Shown: positions 53,726 to 64,000 of the stretch, in pieces
Numbering within the stretch: the stretch's first letter is position 1
Layout: each line of letters begins with the position of its first letter
Source of the DNA: Metaphire vulgaris
Lineage: Eukaryota; Annelida; Clitellata; Crassiclitellata; Megascolecidae
Direction of reading: 5' to 3'
DNA length: 64,000 nt
Assembly: GCA_018105865.1 (NCBI GenBank)
Contig: CM030834.1
Location: 6,248,668 to 6,312,667, forward strand
Translations under genes and position numbers: made by a program
The notes under the pieces: model-generated
Database searches by the model: none
Told to the model about the DNA's origin: nothing
Seen by the model: only the letters and a program-made list of their open reading frames with translations

Positions 53726-54650
53726 CAGTGATGTGACCAAGGCAGTCCAGTACAAGGCCAAGGCCAAGGCCAAGACACTAACCCTCAAGACCAAGGCCAA
53801 GACCAAGACTCTGAGCTTCAATGCCAAGGCCAAGGCCGAGGCAGTGACCTACAAGACCGAGGCCAAGGCCAAGGCATTTCACTCAAGGCCAAGGCCAAGG
53901 CTTCGATCCATTTTAAGTATCGGCAGGGTAACACTTGTAATGTAATATAAATATGAAATATGTACACTACAGCAGCGCTGACAATTGTTACACTATTATA
54001 CTATGTGAAAGAGTTAACACCACAGCCTACTAATAAACTAGACAATCTTGTTGTTTTGTAAACGTGTAATAATGCAGTGAACATTTTAGTTATTATTATC
54101 TGCATTCTGCAATCAGCTTTTGGTTTTTCAGTTGCATGCAGGATGATGCAGCTATAATAATAAAGATGTTGTCATTTTTTAAACAAAAAACTGCTCATTT
54201 CACTCATTTGCCATTGCAGCGCAAGAACATCAACGTTTCAAGCAGCTCATTCCCAAGCCTGGCTCGATGCGGTCTCAATACAAATCCTCCTTGTGAAAAT
54301 ACTCTTTCAATGGGGGTCGAAGTTGCAGGCACACAAAGAAGCCTAGAAAACAGTGGCCTCAAGCTCATGAAATTCCTCTCAGCAAAAATGTTGTAGTCAG
54401 AATCTAGATCAAACGAATCACTGTTGATTGTACACATGTTGTAATGACAAACTATAGCTGCCATCAGTGCCTTGTGATGTGACCAAGGCACTTGCTTCCA
54501 AGGCCAAGGCCAAGTCCAAGGCACTAACCCACAAGGCCAAGACCAAGACCAAGACATTAGACCTCAAGACCAAGGCCAAGGCCAAGGCTTCGAAATCCGG
54601 CCTCGAGGCAGCCTCGAGGCCAAGACCAAGACCAAGGCTTCACATCACTG
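53726..54650 (-). mobile_element. hAT element with transposase remnant and CAAGGC-type subterminal arrays
   Basis: CAGTGATGTGACCAAGGC at the left and, in complement, CAGTGATGTGAAGCCTTGG at the right are terminal repeats; TCTCTTGT is duplicated exactly (53718-53725, 54651-54658). Next to each end lies an array of hexamer variants (CAAGGC, CAAGAC; 53750-53905 and 54480-54640). Between them the minus strand encodes the hAT C-terminal dimerisation domain. Subterminal short repeats bind transposase in known hATs such as Ac; that these arrays do so is inference. Confidence 0.9.
54204..54420 (-). pseudogene. hAT transposase C-terminal dimerisation domain
   Basis: The minus strand reads LDSDYNIFAERNFMSLRPLF then SRLLCVPATSTPIERVFSQG, FVLRPHRARLGNELLETLMF and LRCN. 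The pattern L-VPATS-P-ERVFS-GG with R--L ... L-FL--N is the hAT dimerisation region. Only this last part of the transposase remains, in an internally deleted element. Confidence 0.88.
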
Positions 54651-54810
54651 TCTCTTGTATAGTTATGATCACAGTTGTCACGCCGTAAACACCAGCGTAG
54701 CCTGCCATAATGTTCGAGTTCCATCTGCCTTGATATCTAAGTTCCAAGGTCTTGAGTCTTGATGGAGGCGTTATTCTTGTTCTTCTCTCATAGCTTCAAG
54801 ATTTAAAGTT

Positions 54811-55984
54811 TAGGTAGTTAGTTAGTTAGTTAGTTAGTTAACAAGTCAATTTCTATAGCGCAAAAAACATAGGAAAAGGCCAAAGTCAGGAGCGCTTTAC
54901 AGTTCGTACGAGTTTCTTTGCGAATAATTCCGGGTTCGACTCTGTTGTTACGTCACTAGGTAACGCATTCCAAAGAATAGCATTTCCTTGCATGAACGAT
55001 CTTTCTCCAAATTTCACCGTCCGTGAAGGAGGAGGGACGACCAACTTAACATCTCGCCCGGATCTGAGCTGAAAACGCCTGTTAATAGACGGAAGTCGGT
55101 GAACCAGGGCTACCAAGTAGTCCGGAAAATGCGGATCGTGCAAGGCTCGGAACGTTAACATGCATCTCTTGAAGGCGATTCGCTCTGGAATGCGCAACCA
55201 ATGTAGTGTCTTTCAGGAAAGGGGAGATGTGTTCTCCCATTCTTACTCCAAAAATGACTCGGGCGGAGGCATTGAGTATCATCTGGAGTCGACAATGTTG
55301 GTAGCTAGGCAGGCCCCTATTGCAATAGTCTACTCTGGTAACAACAGAAGCACGAACCAGAAGAGTCGCCGTCGAGGTTGGTAGGTGGCGGCGAATCTCC
55401 CTGATCCTTCGGAGTTGGTAATAGCAGGACCGGATGACATTGCTGATGTGACCGTCAAACGCAAGGGATGAATCAATGTTAACTCCCAGTAGGCGCACAT
55501 CAGTTGAAGGAGGGATGAACTCTCCGTCAATCAGAAACGGTTCGCAATTAATCAAATGCCTTTTCCTGGGGGTCGAAAACCAAATGAACTCCGTCTTGCC
55601 AGGATTGAGCGCAAGTCGATTGGCATCGATGATCGGTCCACTTCTTTATCCTCATAATGCAGTCGCAGATACGAACGTGAAGTCCCTCAGTATCTGTGGG
55701 GAGGCAGAAAGAGTAGATTTGCAAATCGTCAGCATATGCATGCGCCTCGAGCCCACAGGACCGAACAATGTCACCTATGTCCGCAACATAGAGGACAAAA
55801 AGTAGGGGTCCTAATACTGACCCCTGAGGCACACCACTACAAACCTGGCGCAGGGTCGACAATTGTCCATTCCAACAGACTGACTGTGTTCTATCGGTAG
55901 GATAGTTATGTAACCAGTCAAGTGCCGTACCCCGTAACCCATAGCTCAGTTGTAGACGCCGTATGATAACGTTATGATCCACGG
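54811..55984 (-). mobile_element. 5'-truncated family B LINE
   Basis: The minus strand starts inside the FDTVDH block (VDHNVIIRRLQLSYG), and continues [104 protein letters not shown] and VPPPSRTVKFGERSF ... NAILWNALPSDV. Frame breaks occur near 55590, 55230 and the end. The 3' UTR has TTTCTATAGCGC and the tail is (TTAG)n on plus, 54811-54841. It splits the GERFH pseudogene. Confidence 0.85.
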
Positions 55985-56872
55985 TAGCTATGAAGAAAAT
56001 GCAACTTCACACTCATGTTTGCTCCTAGTCTTCGAAAAGCAATCTTTGAATTTTGAACTGAAAGGTTATAATGCTCAGCTCTGGAATTGCCAAGAAAGTC
56101 AGTAATCAGGTCGTAAAAAGCATTTTGTCTACAAATATAGCACCCCATTGATTCAATAAGTCCTTTGATGTTGATGCAGTATACAAACTCCTCCCCCCGT
56201 ATGGAAATATTTAGAAGATCATTCTCTTTGCCATGATACATAAGCGTGGTTCCTGGAGTCAACACTCAACAGGTTCTTTTCCTTGAACCCATAACTCTGC
56301 TGACGACTTCGGCAGATCAAGATCCCGTACAAGGTCATTCAACTCAGCTCGGTTGAGCGTTTGGTGCATTCCAGCGTCAACTTCCGAGGCCACGAAATCT
56401 TCACCATCGGTATCTGTTCACTGACAAAATTCATCGTCGTCAGAAACTTCCAAAGTAGTGCAAATAGGTACAGGAGCTTTGTCACAGTGAGCAACCGGTC
56501 TCAGAGCAGAGGGAGATTTGGGTACTGGATGAAATATTTTGTCTTTGTGGCCATGCCTGCAGAACTTCAGAAGTAGCAGTCATCAACATGGTTTCGAGGC
56601 TCTCGCCACACCATTGGAACTCCAAAGCTAAGACTTTTCTCTGACCTTTAGTCCACTGTCTGAGGTTTTCAATGCATGTCCTGCACACTTTATGTGGTTT
56701 TTGCCCAAGGTTTTTCCTGGTCGCCCAATTTTACTCTTGAATATGCATGATGAGCTTTTTGCACAAATTCAGACACATCTCTCCTTTGTTTAGGTGTTGT
56801 AAAACAACCACAAATCATGTGACAAATGTAGAAAAACTTGTCAGGGTCATTCCGATCATACCTGCACCGTCC

Positions 56873-57330
56873 ACGAAGTGACTACATTGGCTTCCTATCA
56901 AATACCGAATTAATTATAAAATCTGTCTTTTAGTATTCAAAACCATGTTATATAATGAACCCAATTACCACAAGATGCGACTTATCCCTCGACCTACTAT
57001 CCATTCCACTAGGTATTCGGCAGGACCATCATTTGTTGTTCCCTACTCTTGCACAGTCATTGGCACGTGTTGTTTCTTAGTGTGCGCCCCTAAGCTCTGG
57101 AATTCACTACCAACATCACTTCGCATAACTAACAACTTATCATCTTTCAGATCTGGCCTTAAAACACATCTGTTTGACTTGGCTTATCCTCATTAGATTG
57201 CTCTCCCGCCGTTTCAGACTGATCTTCTGGCTTGACCTGGCTCTAATGCTATTTGGATTTGGTGCGCCATCGGCTGATGTCCTGGGCATTATGATAGTGG
57301 CGCTATAGAAGTTGATTGATTGTTTTAGTG
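56873..57330 (+). pseudogene. L2-like LINE C-terminal end and 3' UTR (family G)
   Basis: The plus strand reads LHWLPIKYRINYKICLLVFK, then RPTIHSTRYSAGP, CAPKLWNSLPTSLRITN and FRSGLKTHLFDLAYPH with a stop at 57196; the UTR ends GCGCTATAGAAGTTGATTGATTG, a TTGA-type tail. The C-terminal end is well preserved. Confidence 0.85.
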
Positions 57331-57957
57331 CTGGTTGACATATTCCACAGAAAACTATTTAAAAGAGTTAAATTTGCTGTGACTATTAAGCCTCATGTAA
57401 TGTATTGTAATGTCATGTGGCATTTGTATGAACGGCTGAATGCTGCCGTCGGTTTCACACTGCTTATATAGGCCTATAGGCTAGCTATAAAATGCTGGCG
57501 TCTGCAGTTAAAAACTGCCTATTAACCTGTTGTACTATTACATAGTTATACCAACTGCATATTCAGCATATCTTTTTGCTCATCCTTATCTTTTTGCATA
57601 TTCAATATAGCTACAGAATTATAATACATAATGCTAAATTTTGACTGTAAACAGTAAATCAATAAACAGCGTTTTGTGGAAGAACTGGACGTGACTGGAG
57701 GAAATGGGTGTGCTTTTTGGATTCAGCACACCAAAATGCATAAAGTTTGTTGCATGTTGTCTTCAAGTCAGCAAAATTGACGTAGACCAGTGCCACCTTA
57801 AATAAGTTAAACGGCTAAACAGTATCCAAGTCAACAGTGTACCCAAATGTTCAAGATTCTGCAGGGTAAACATTTCTTGATACACATCCAATGCAAACTG
57901 GCGTCACTTTCTGATGCCATAGACTGTCTTGTGATATTAAAGCTTATCAACGGTACA
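57331..57957. other. No recognised gene
   Basis: AT-rich sequence without conserved coding, RNA genes or element ends that I can support. Confidence 0.55.
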
Positions 57958-58236
57958 CAGTGGTGTGCGGAGGAGACGGTGGGGCTCCGGCCCCGTACAT
58001 CCACCAGATTGGGGCATCCATATGGGAGCTGAAGTATGGGTAGGGGCTATATTCATTGTAAGAAAATCGAGCCGACAAAGAATCCGAATAAGTTCTAAGC
58101 ACTGGAATTTGAGACAACTATGTTTTTGCTCTCAAGACTTTTTCGATGTGGCCCATCCCCATATTTCCGGATTGCTGGCTACGCCACTGCTTGAACAACT
58201 TGGCCTCAGGCATCAACCAGACTCTGCACGCCACTG
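57958..58236. mobile_element. hAT-type MITE
   Basis: CAGTGGTGTGCGGAGGAG at the left and, in complement, CAGTGGCGTGCAGAGTCTGG at the right form inverted ends similar to the MITE at 43085-43306. The flanking octamers (ACGGTACA, CGGGTACG) match only partly, so the duplication is decayed or the boundary is slightly off. Confidence 0.65.
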
Positions 58237-59639
58237 CGGGTACGCTGTGTTCTGTACACAGCTTCATTGCTCTCCCCGCGGTCGGGCGTTTACAGAAGGC
58301 AACAAGAACACTGACACCATCCTCCTCTACAGACTACAATGGCTTATGTTGGGAGAAAGTTCGAATAATTATTTCTCGCACGGTCGCTTGTCCATGGCAA
58401 TGAATGGACGTTAAAATGGACGGCGTACTGTGTAAAATTTCGCTGTGCTTCGCTATGTTAGCGGTGATTGGCAGTGGAATTGGGAGTAGCTGTCTACCTA
58501 GAAGGGCCACCATAAAAAATACACGGCAAAGCAGCCGCACACAATTATCAAAGCATTTGCATCAAGCAATTGTTCAGAAAAGCAAGACATCAAGGGATTG
58601 ACTTTGTTGGAGAAGCTAGAGAAAAAGCCGAATCGTGAGCATTCAGCGTTTCAGCTTCACGAATGTCAAAGAAAATGACGAAAATTTACACTAGGCCTAC
58701 ATTACACTTCGCCGACATGGCTTTTCTCATGCAGCCTTTTCGCCATCGTGGTCATATGACGCCACGTTGTAGGCGAAAGATGATAGATTGGAACCAGAGA
58801 TAGCAACGGGTCATGGATCACGTGGATCAAGTGTCTGTGGCGTTTCATGTAACGATTCTCATCTTTCTGACCATCCTACAGTCAAATGGGCCATCAATTA
58901 CCCTTTACCCATGAGCTATGACATTTTTTTGACTGCGGGTGCAGACATGCAGCGCAGCTAATTTCAAGTTCATATGGATAGACAAATTTTCAATGCAATA
59001 GTTGCATCTACTCTATGGCAATGACGTTACTCTTGATAATGACTTATCCCGTTGGTAAAATTTGTATTGGTCTATTCTATGATATTTTATTTGAGGGTAT
59101 TTATGAGCTTTCATGCTCGATCGACACACACAATATTAGTTTGACATAACTTAACGTCTTTGAAAATATATAATAAATTATTAAACTGCCACGGTCAAGG
59201 GTTCAGTGGTTCTCATGGATCTTTTTTAATAAATCCATTGCCATCTCCGGTTGGAACCTGCTCTATTGTGAGAGCGCATTTTGGAGTCATTAATTAAATA
59301 AAATTAATTAAGCTAGTATTTAAAGAACAATGGGCTATACGAATGCATGAACAATGGGCTAGGCTACAGTATATAAATAGATATAATAGAAGGGACGTCA
59401 TTTTGTAGTCAGACATAGAGTTCTAGAGATGGGAGATGCAGTCAGCAGAGTCTGAGTTTTAGCTGAAATTTGTATAAAATGTCTCGAAATATCGAATTTT
59501 GGTGCATTTATGTGGTTAGATGGAGGTGAGAGGTTCTAGACGTTGGAAAGGCGTATACAACAATCAAAACTACCCAGAATATTACTTTAATCTATGGATA
59601 TCTGTTAACATATCCGCTACCGATGTATGTATGCTATAT
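58237..59639. other. No recognised gene
   Basis: I see no supported feature. A short open stretch at 58404-58601 (basic, Ser-rich) has no family I recognise. Confidence 0.5.
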
Positions 59640-60085
59640 TAAAATCGTCATAAATTATTAGTTGACCAGGAAAGGGAATGAAAGTCTCCAGGCTCTGATA
59701 TAAAGAGCGGAAAATATGGTGATGATGGTCTATAGATGTTTAGGAAAGAAATCATCTTGTCGCCTGAAGCTCCTGCAATACCTTCCAGTGACTGAAAATG
59801 GGCACCAAGAACTAATATCTAAGTTAAATTTAGACTTCTTTTATACAGAAAGGCCACCGGCTAATATTACCATGCTGCCTTGGATTACTGAGATGTGGAA
59901 ACTTTTATGTAGGTTTGAATCCGATGAAATTGTATTGCGTCCTTTGGTGTCAGCCAAATGCACAATTTGGTGAAGTGAAGATGCCTTGCTTCTGATGGTT
60001 TAGATGTCCAGAATCAAAGATGCGGTCAAAGGGTCCGGGTTTAGCTCAATGTCAGCTGATAGGAAGAGCATTAAAGGTGCCTGGA
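59640..60085 (-). pseudogene. LINE family C endonuclease relic with decayed 2A
   Basis: The region aligns base by base, with gaps, to 20826-21310 of LINE C: the endonuclease GDFN-to-GGG part, then the 2A position. There the minus strand reads ADIELNPDP (60030-60056), so the essential Gly of NPGP is Asp. Numerous indels show great age. Confidence 0.72.
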
Positions 60086-61320
60086 CACTAAGAGCGATCC
60101 GTGGCGCGTGGCCTTTTATATCAACCGCCATCATGCCCACTTATTGTGGACAAGCCAAATACATTTAATACTAAACGTCTATAAGACTCCGTTCACCACG
60201 GGTTAGAGGCCTGTTTTGACCTGTGACATAATTACGGAATTTTATAGTTATGACAATACGAAAACTCATTCAGTTGTCAGAAGTATAGAAAAACAAGCGA
60301 TCTGTTGCAAAGTGTAACTATTGTCGTCGTCGTCACCATCACTGATGCTATTCTGCTGACATGACTAATCGTACTTGGTCGTAGTTTCAGTTTGATCTCT
60401 TGTGGTGAAAGTTGCACTGGGTCCTCTCCATTAGTTCCGCTTTTTGTCGATTCGTTCTAACATTAATAGAATAAAATATAAAAATGAGGATACCTAAAGT
60501 ACAACAATCAGATCTTTAGTAAATCCGATTATGACTCCATTTAAGGATTCCCAATAAGCTTATATTTCAAATTTTCAGTAATGCATACCTACAGTACTCT
60601 GCCTGAATTCCAACATCGCACATTTTAGCGTACCTGCCAATGCACGTTTTAAGTGTGGGAAATGGTTTCAGCTTTAAACAGATTTTAGGCTTAGGAACGA
60701 TGATTTTTGACAGCAGCCACCTTTAAATGATGAAGTCAGTGGTGGTCTCCTTTTCATGTTTAGCTACTTCAAGGCAGAAATGTGTCAATATATATCATAC
60801 TGTAACTATCAAATAATCAAGTCTACTCTATTATATTTTCGTTCTCTACATGCGGAGAAACAAAACAACCGACAAAATTAATCGTTATGAAATATGCTTT
60901 GTTCTGAAGTAGAACCGTATGGCGAACGCATTAAGTATTGCGCAAATCCAGTTTGCCTAGAACTGGTCATGATTGAAGATAAAGACAACACAATTGCGTT
61001 CGGTCGAAATAATAGAAATGCAGCATTTGTTTGGAATTTGAAAATGGCACGCGATCGATCTTGAATAAGCCTAGAAAAGCATTAGACGCAAACCAAGGTG
61101 TGCTATGAGACTGCTTCTTCTTAATACCTATCTATGCCTATGAATACGAGTAATTATCGTACGTACCCGAATTGACGATAATTCATTTTCAGGACTAACA
61201 ATGTGCGCACAGGTACGATTCCCGAGATTTTCTAGGAAGTCACATCGAACACCAAATTCCTATTTATAAATTATAAAAATTCGCAATGAGTTGAAAGGTA
61301 AACGGTTATTTCAATAGTCA
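60086..61320. other. No recognised gene
   Basis: At 60074 the sequence AAAGGTGCCTGGACACTAAG resembles a PIF/Harbinger end, but no partner end was found. The remainder holds nothing I can support. Confidence 0.45.
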
Positions 61321-62129
61321 ATAACAACAATGTTTATAAGCATTATAATTTCCGTCAGTGTGGTTTTCCCAATCTCGTGCTGCGTGTGCTGTGTCCGCGA
61401 CCGATGGCTGAGTGGCGTGAGTGCTATTCATGGAGGATTGTAAAGGGTAGACCATGGCCGATCTGCTGGGGCCATGTACGGCGTGGTCTGCCAGAAGGTC
61501 TTCTCCAGGTCGAAGAAGGTGGGCGCGTCTCGGTGCGGCGAACAATGGGGCAGGCGAGAGCGCGGTGGACTGAGATATTGTGGTCCAGGAGAGCCACATG
61601 ACCGAAGAGAGATAGTCGCTGTTACTGGCGGGGCAGTCTGTTTGGAAACTGCTACATTGGTCATGAAGTCACGCCAGCGGCTGCAGAGAATCTGTCGATG
61701 GCAATGCATGTGGAACGCCTGTAGTCTTTGAGAGTCTCGTGCCTTCAGGGTCCAAGTCTCGGAGTCGTATATGAGAATGGGCAGGACGCAGGATTGATGG
61801 ACACGGATTTTGGTGCTGAACTGGGTCTGTCTTTGGAGCAATTGGTTCCGGAGAGACCTCATGACAGATGATGCCATGCCTATTCTGCGAACGATGTCCC
61901 GTTGACATCTGCCGTCAGAGCTCTAGACAATGCACAGGTAGGTGAAGTCAATTATATTTTGAACCCAGTGGCTGTTGAATCAATCTGATTGCGTGATGTT
62001 TCAAGATTCATTACAGATGTTCCAAGCAGGGGCGCCCACCCCCTGGCTGCTGGAAGCAGCTTCCCCTTCCCTGTTCTCTCTTCCTCCCCTACACCTAAAC
62101 GGGGATCCGGCATGGATTTATCTACATCA

Positions 62130-62212
<83 letters not shown>

Positions 62213-63640
62213 CGACAAACTAGCAGTATAACACTCGACACTGGACATTGGCACCCCACCGCAAATTTATGGAAAAAAGCCTGGGGTCCGGGATATAACC
62301 CCGGAAAATTTTTGAAATCAATAGATGCTTGTAGTGAGTTTCAGCGCATTTTGGACATTACATTGCACACTTTGGTGCGCCAGGATAGGTCTCATACTAG
62401 TAACTTCTAATTCTCAATTTCTGGAAAATTCCAACAGCCACAAAGCACTAATAGATGTAAGTTGAAACTAAAGAGAGATGTTGCAGTAATTGCGCTGGCA
62501 AACTATTCAAAATTACCTGCAAATTGTCTATCTTATTTAGTATTTAGTTTAAAAATTAGATTTCTCCAACAACCACACCTAGGCCTACATCATTTTTTAG
62601 AGGCATTAAAGCTGCAACAACTGCAAAAGGGATAACTAGTCTTAAGGCAGCTGACTGAAACAAGTTATTAACAATATCTAATTGCACTGTTTCACAGTCT
62701 TGAATGGATTGTAATTTGTTGATGGAGGTCTTTGGAAGGCTATAGTGGAGGAATTTGAAGTAGTATAGTTTGGAATGTTAACTTCATGTGAGTCTATTGG
62801 TTTGTTATAAGTTATTTATATTTCACACGAAGTTTATATTCTGCATCATTAGAATGACTCTACGTCAAAATGACAATAATAATAAAATTTTATGAATGCC
62901 TGATAATAATGAACTTGAATTGAATACCGGTAAGCTTATATGAAGTTACAAAATTGCACTGTAGTAAAACCAGTAATTACTTGCAGAGGCATTTAGGGGC
63001 CTATCGAATTAATATGCTACTCTAACGTAATACCAAAACTCAAGGGGAGAATTTCCTCCCCCTAGGTTTTCTAGGAAGCATTTGCTTCCTTTCCCCCTTC
63101 TGTGGGCGCCTCTGGTTCCAAGTATGACAACGTCGTCAGCGTAGTTTAAGTCGGAGAAGCTATTTTCCGATAAGATGATCCCGGCCTGTTCGATTGCGTG
63201 CTCCAGGATCTAGTCCTTGGCCCTGGAGAAGAGTGCTGGGCCAGGATACAGCCCTGGCGAATCCCTGAAGCAGTGAAGAATGCCTCGAGTTGTACGCCAA
63301 TGATGCGCACTCTTGCAGTCGTGCCCTCGTGTAGATCTTTAATTAAGTTAAATAAGAACGTTGGAACACCAATGGCTCTGAGTGTCATCCAAAGTGTCTG
63401 ACGGTCGTCTGCATAAGAGCCAGACTGAAGACCATGCTTTTCAATTATTCTGAACTGGTCCGCAGTGCATGGTAAGAAAAGAATCGGACAAAGAACGGAG
63501 CCTTGTGGTACACCATAGAGGATCGGCTTGGAGGTTGTTGTGGATCCGGGTTAGACAACTGATTGTGTCCTTCCAAATAAATAGGACTCGATCTAATCAA
63601 GTTCTTTTGATGTGACTCAAACGAAGTCTGCAAAAACCGA
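61321..63640 (-). pseudogene. RTE-like LINE relic fused to an L2-like piece, split by a hAT
   Basis: From 63600 the minus strand shows L2-like SYLEG-type and [10 protein letters not shown] sense, then switches within one frame at SYADDRQTL to RTE-like LWMTLRAIGVPTFLFNLIKD, LHEGTTARVRI, SGIRQGCILA and NYADDVVI at 63123-63150. The hAT follows. On its far side (below 62019) the RTE continues to VHQSCVLPILIYDSETWTLK, RLQAFHMHCHRQILCSRW and on to 61330. All parts are frameshifted. Confidence 0.7.
62027..63114. mobile_element. hAT-type element, 1.09 kb, non-coding
   Basis: CAGGGGCGCCCACCCCCTGG at the left and, in complement, CAGAGGCGCCCACAGAAG at the right are inverted ends. GTTCCAAG is duplicated exactly (62019-62026, 63115-63122). 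An (ATT)n tract sits at 62130-62211, and the left 550 bp match the truncated copy at 38830-39226. No transposase sense was found. Confidence 0.9.
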
Positions 63641-63652
63641 CGTAGCAGAATT

Positions 63653-63870
63653 CAGTGATGTTAATCCTTGTCCTGGTCCTTGTCCTTAAGAACTCCTTAA
63701 GGACCAATTTGAAGTCCTTGTCCTTGTCCTCGTCCTTGGGGGAGTCAGTCCTCGTCCTTATCCTTGTCCTTGGGGGTTCGGTCCTCGTCCTTATCCTCGT
63801 CCTTGCAGATCGGTCCTTGTCCTGGTCCTTGTAACTTAGTCCTTGAAAAGTCCTTATAAGGACCAAATTA
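63653..63870. mobile_element. hAT end with CAAGGA-type subterminal array
   Basis: CAGTGATGTTAATCCTTG matches the terminal repeat of the element at 53726-54650, and it is followed by the same kind of array, here built of TCCTTG/TCCTCG units (complement CAAGGA). The other end is not in the window, or the element is truncated. Confidence 0.7.
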
Positions 63871-64000
63871 CTTGTATACCATTTTCAATTGTACTGATAA
63901 TTATGTTCCAAGATAAGAGTAGTCTGTGGATTTATATTTAGGTTACATACTTGCTTTAGTTACTCTAAAATGTTTAGTCATTGTTTCCTTTATAATACCA
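63871..64000. other. Window end, no recognised feature
   Basis: AT-rich sequence; it may be the interior of the hAT that starts at 63653. Confidence 0.4.

Larger units (their letters stand above)
53680..56865 (-). pseudogene. GERFH-family gene, copy 3, split by a hAT and a LINE
   Basis: Minus-strand pieces occur in family order: HMICGCFTTPKQRRDV, KVCRTCIENLRQWTKGQRK, FGVPMVWRES, YPNLP (56480-56850); AELNDLVRDLDLPKSSAEL (near 56310); LNISIRGEEFVYCINIKGLI, FLGNSRAEHY, ANMSVKLHFLHSY (55985-56265); then beyond the LINE LELRYQGRWNSNIMAGY (near 54740) and beyond the hAT YKRIQKEKIPAS with a stop at about 53680. A central part between MGCYI and FLGN is deleted. Thus the gene once ran continuously over both insertion sites. 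Confidence 0.72.

Noticed and set aside
53712..54688. Lys-Ala-rich frames resembling histone H1-like tails
   Set aside because: They are the CAAGGC hexamer arrays of a hAT element with exact ends and target duplication.
63597..63866. Arg-Thr/Lys-Asp repeat frame
   Set aside because: It is the subterminal array of a hAT end, not a gene.

Overview
The window is animal nuclear DNA, most likely from a marine invertebrate. It has spliced exons of an integrin beta gene with good GT/AG junctions, about twenty copies of LINE retrotransposons (L2-like, CR1-like and RTE-like), hAT, PIF/Harbinger, piggyBac and Helitron elements, a tRNA-derived SINE, and many AAT, CA, GA and CAT microsatellites. There is nothing bacterial: no operons and no compact coding. 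I cannot name the species.

Host gene. On the minus strand, at least five exons of one integrin beta subunit lie in the correct order (50055-50186, 49025-49121, 27576-27662, 27229-27312, 15824-15901, and perhaps a sixth near 10800-11045). They encode successive parts of the ligand-binding betaI domain. Nearly everything between roughly 11 kb and 50 kb is therefore intron, and most of that intron is transposon debris.

Layout. Region 1-8.3 kb: an L2-like element (family A) that received a near-complete family B LINE and a second, short family B fragment, and whose 5' side abuts a 700-bp array of palindromic CTAG-rich repeats. Region 8.5-17.6 kb: a SINE, a relic of a putative transposase gene (called here the DGRKD family) split by a hAT MITE, an inverted pair of 15-bp repeat arrays, and L2/RTE fragments. 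Region 17.7-27.1 kb: a large element with ACCGGT-type terminal repeats that holds a near-complete LINE (family C) with a 2A-like peptide, plus its 0.8-kb deletion derivative carrying a Ulp1-like protease tail. Region 28.2-34.0 kb: piggyBac-type ends and a dead piggyBac transposase, with a DGRKD element and a Helitron nested inside. Region 34-39.2 kb: CR1-like and L2-like LINEs, one split by a Harbinger element and one apparently 5'-inverted. Region 39.6-47.9 kb: piggyBac remnant, two copies of a second unnamed family (called here the GERFH family), and a 4.1-kb DGRKD element with 16-bp perfect terminal repeats. Region 49.6-58.3 kb: a SPIN-like hAT with perfect 8-bp duplications, an RTE LINE, two further hATs and a third GERFH copy split by a hAT and a LINE. 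Region 59.6-64 kb: an old LINE C relic with a decayed 2A, and RTE/L2 debris split by a 1.1-kb hAT.

How it fits together. Apart from integrin beta, almost every coding stretch is an enzyme for DNA or RNA mobility, and almost all are frameshifted or truncated. Insertion order can be read directly because several host copies have an uninterrupted paralogue elsewhere in the window. Family letters (A-G), DGRKD and GERFH are labels used only here. Assignments come from motifs I can read; no database search was run.
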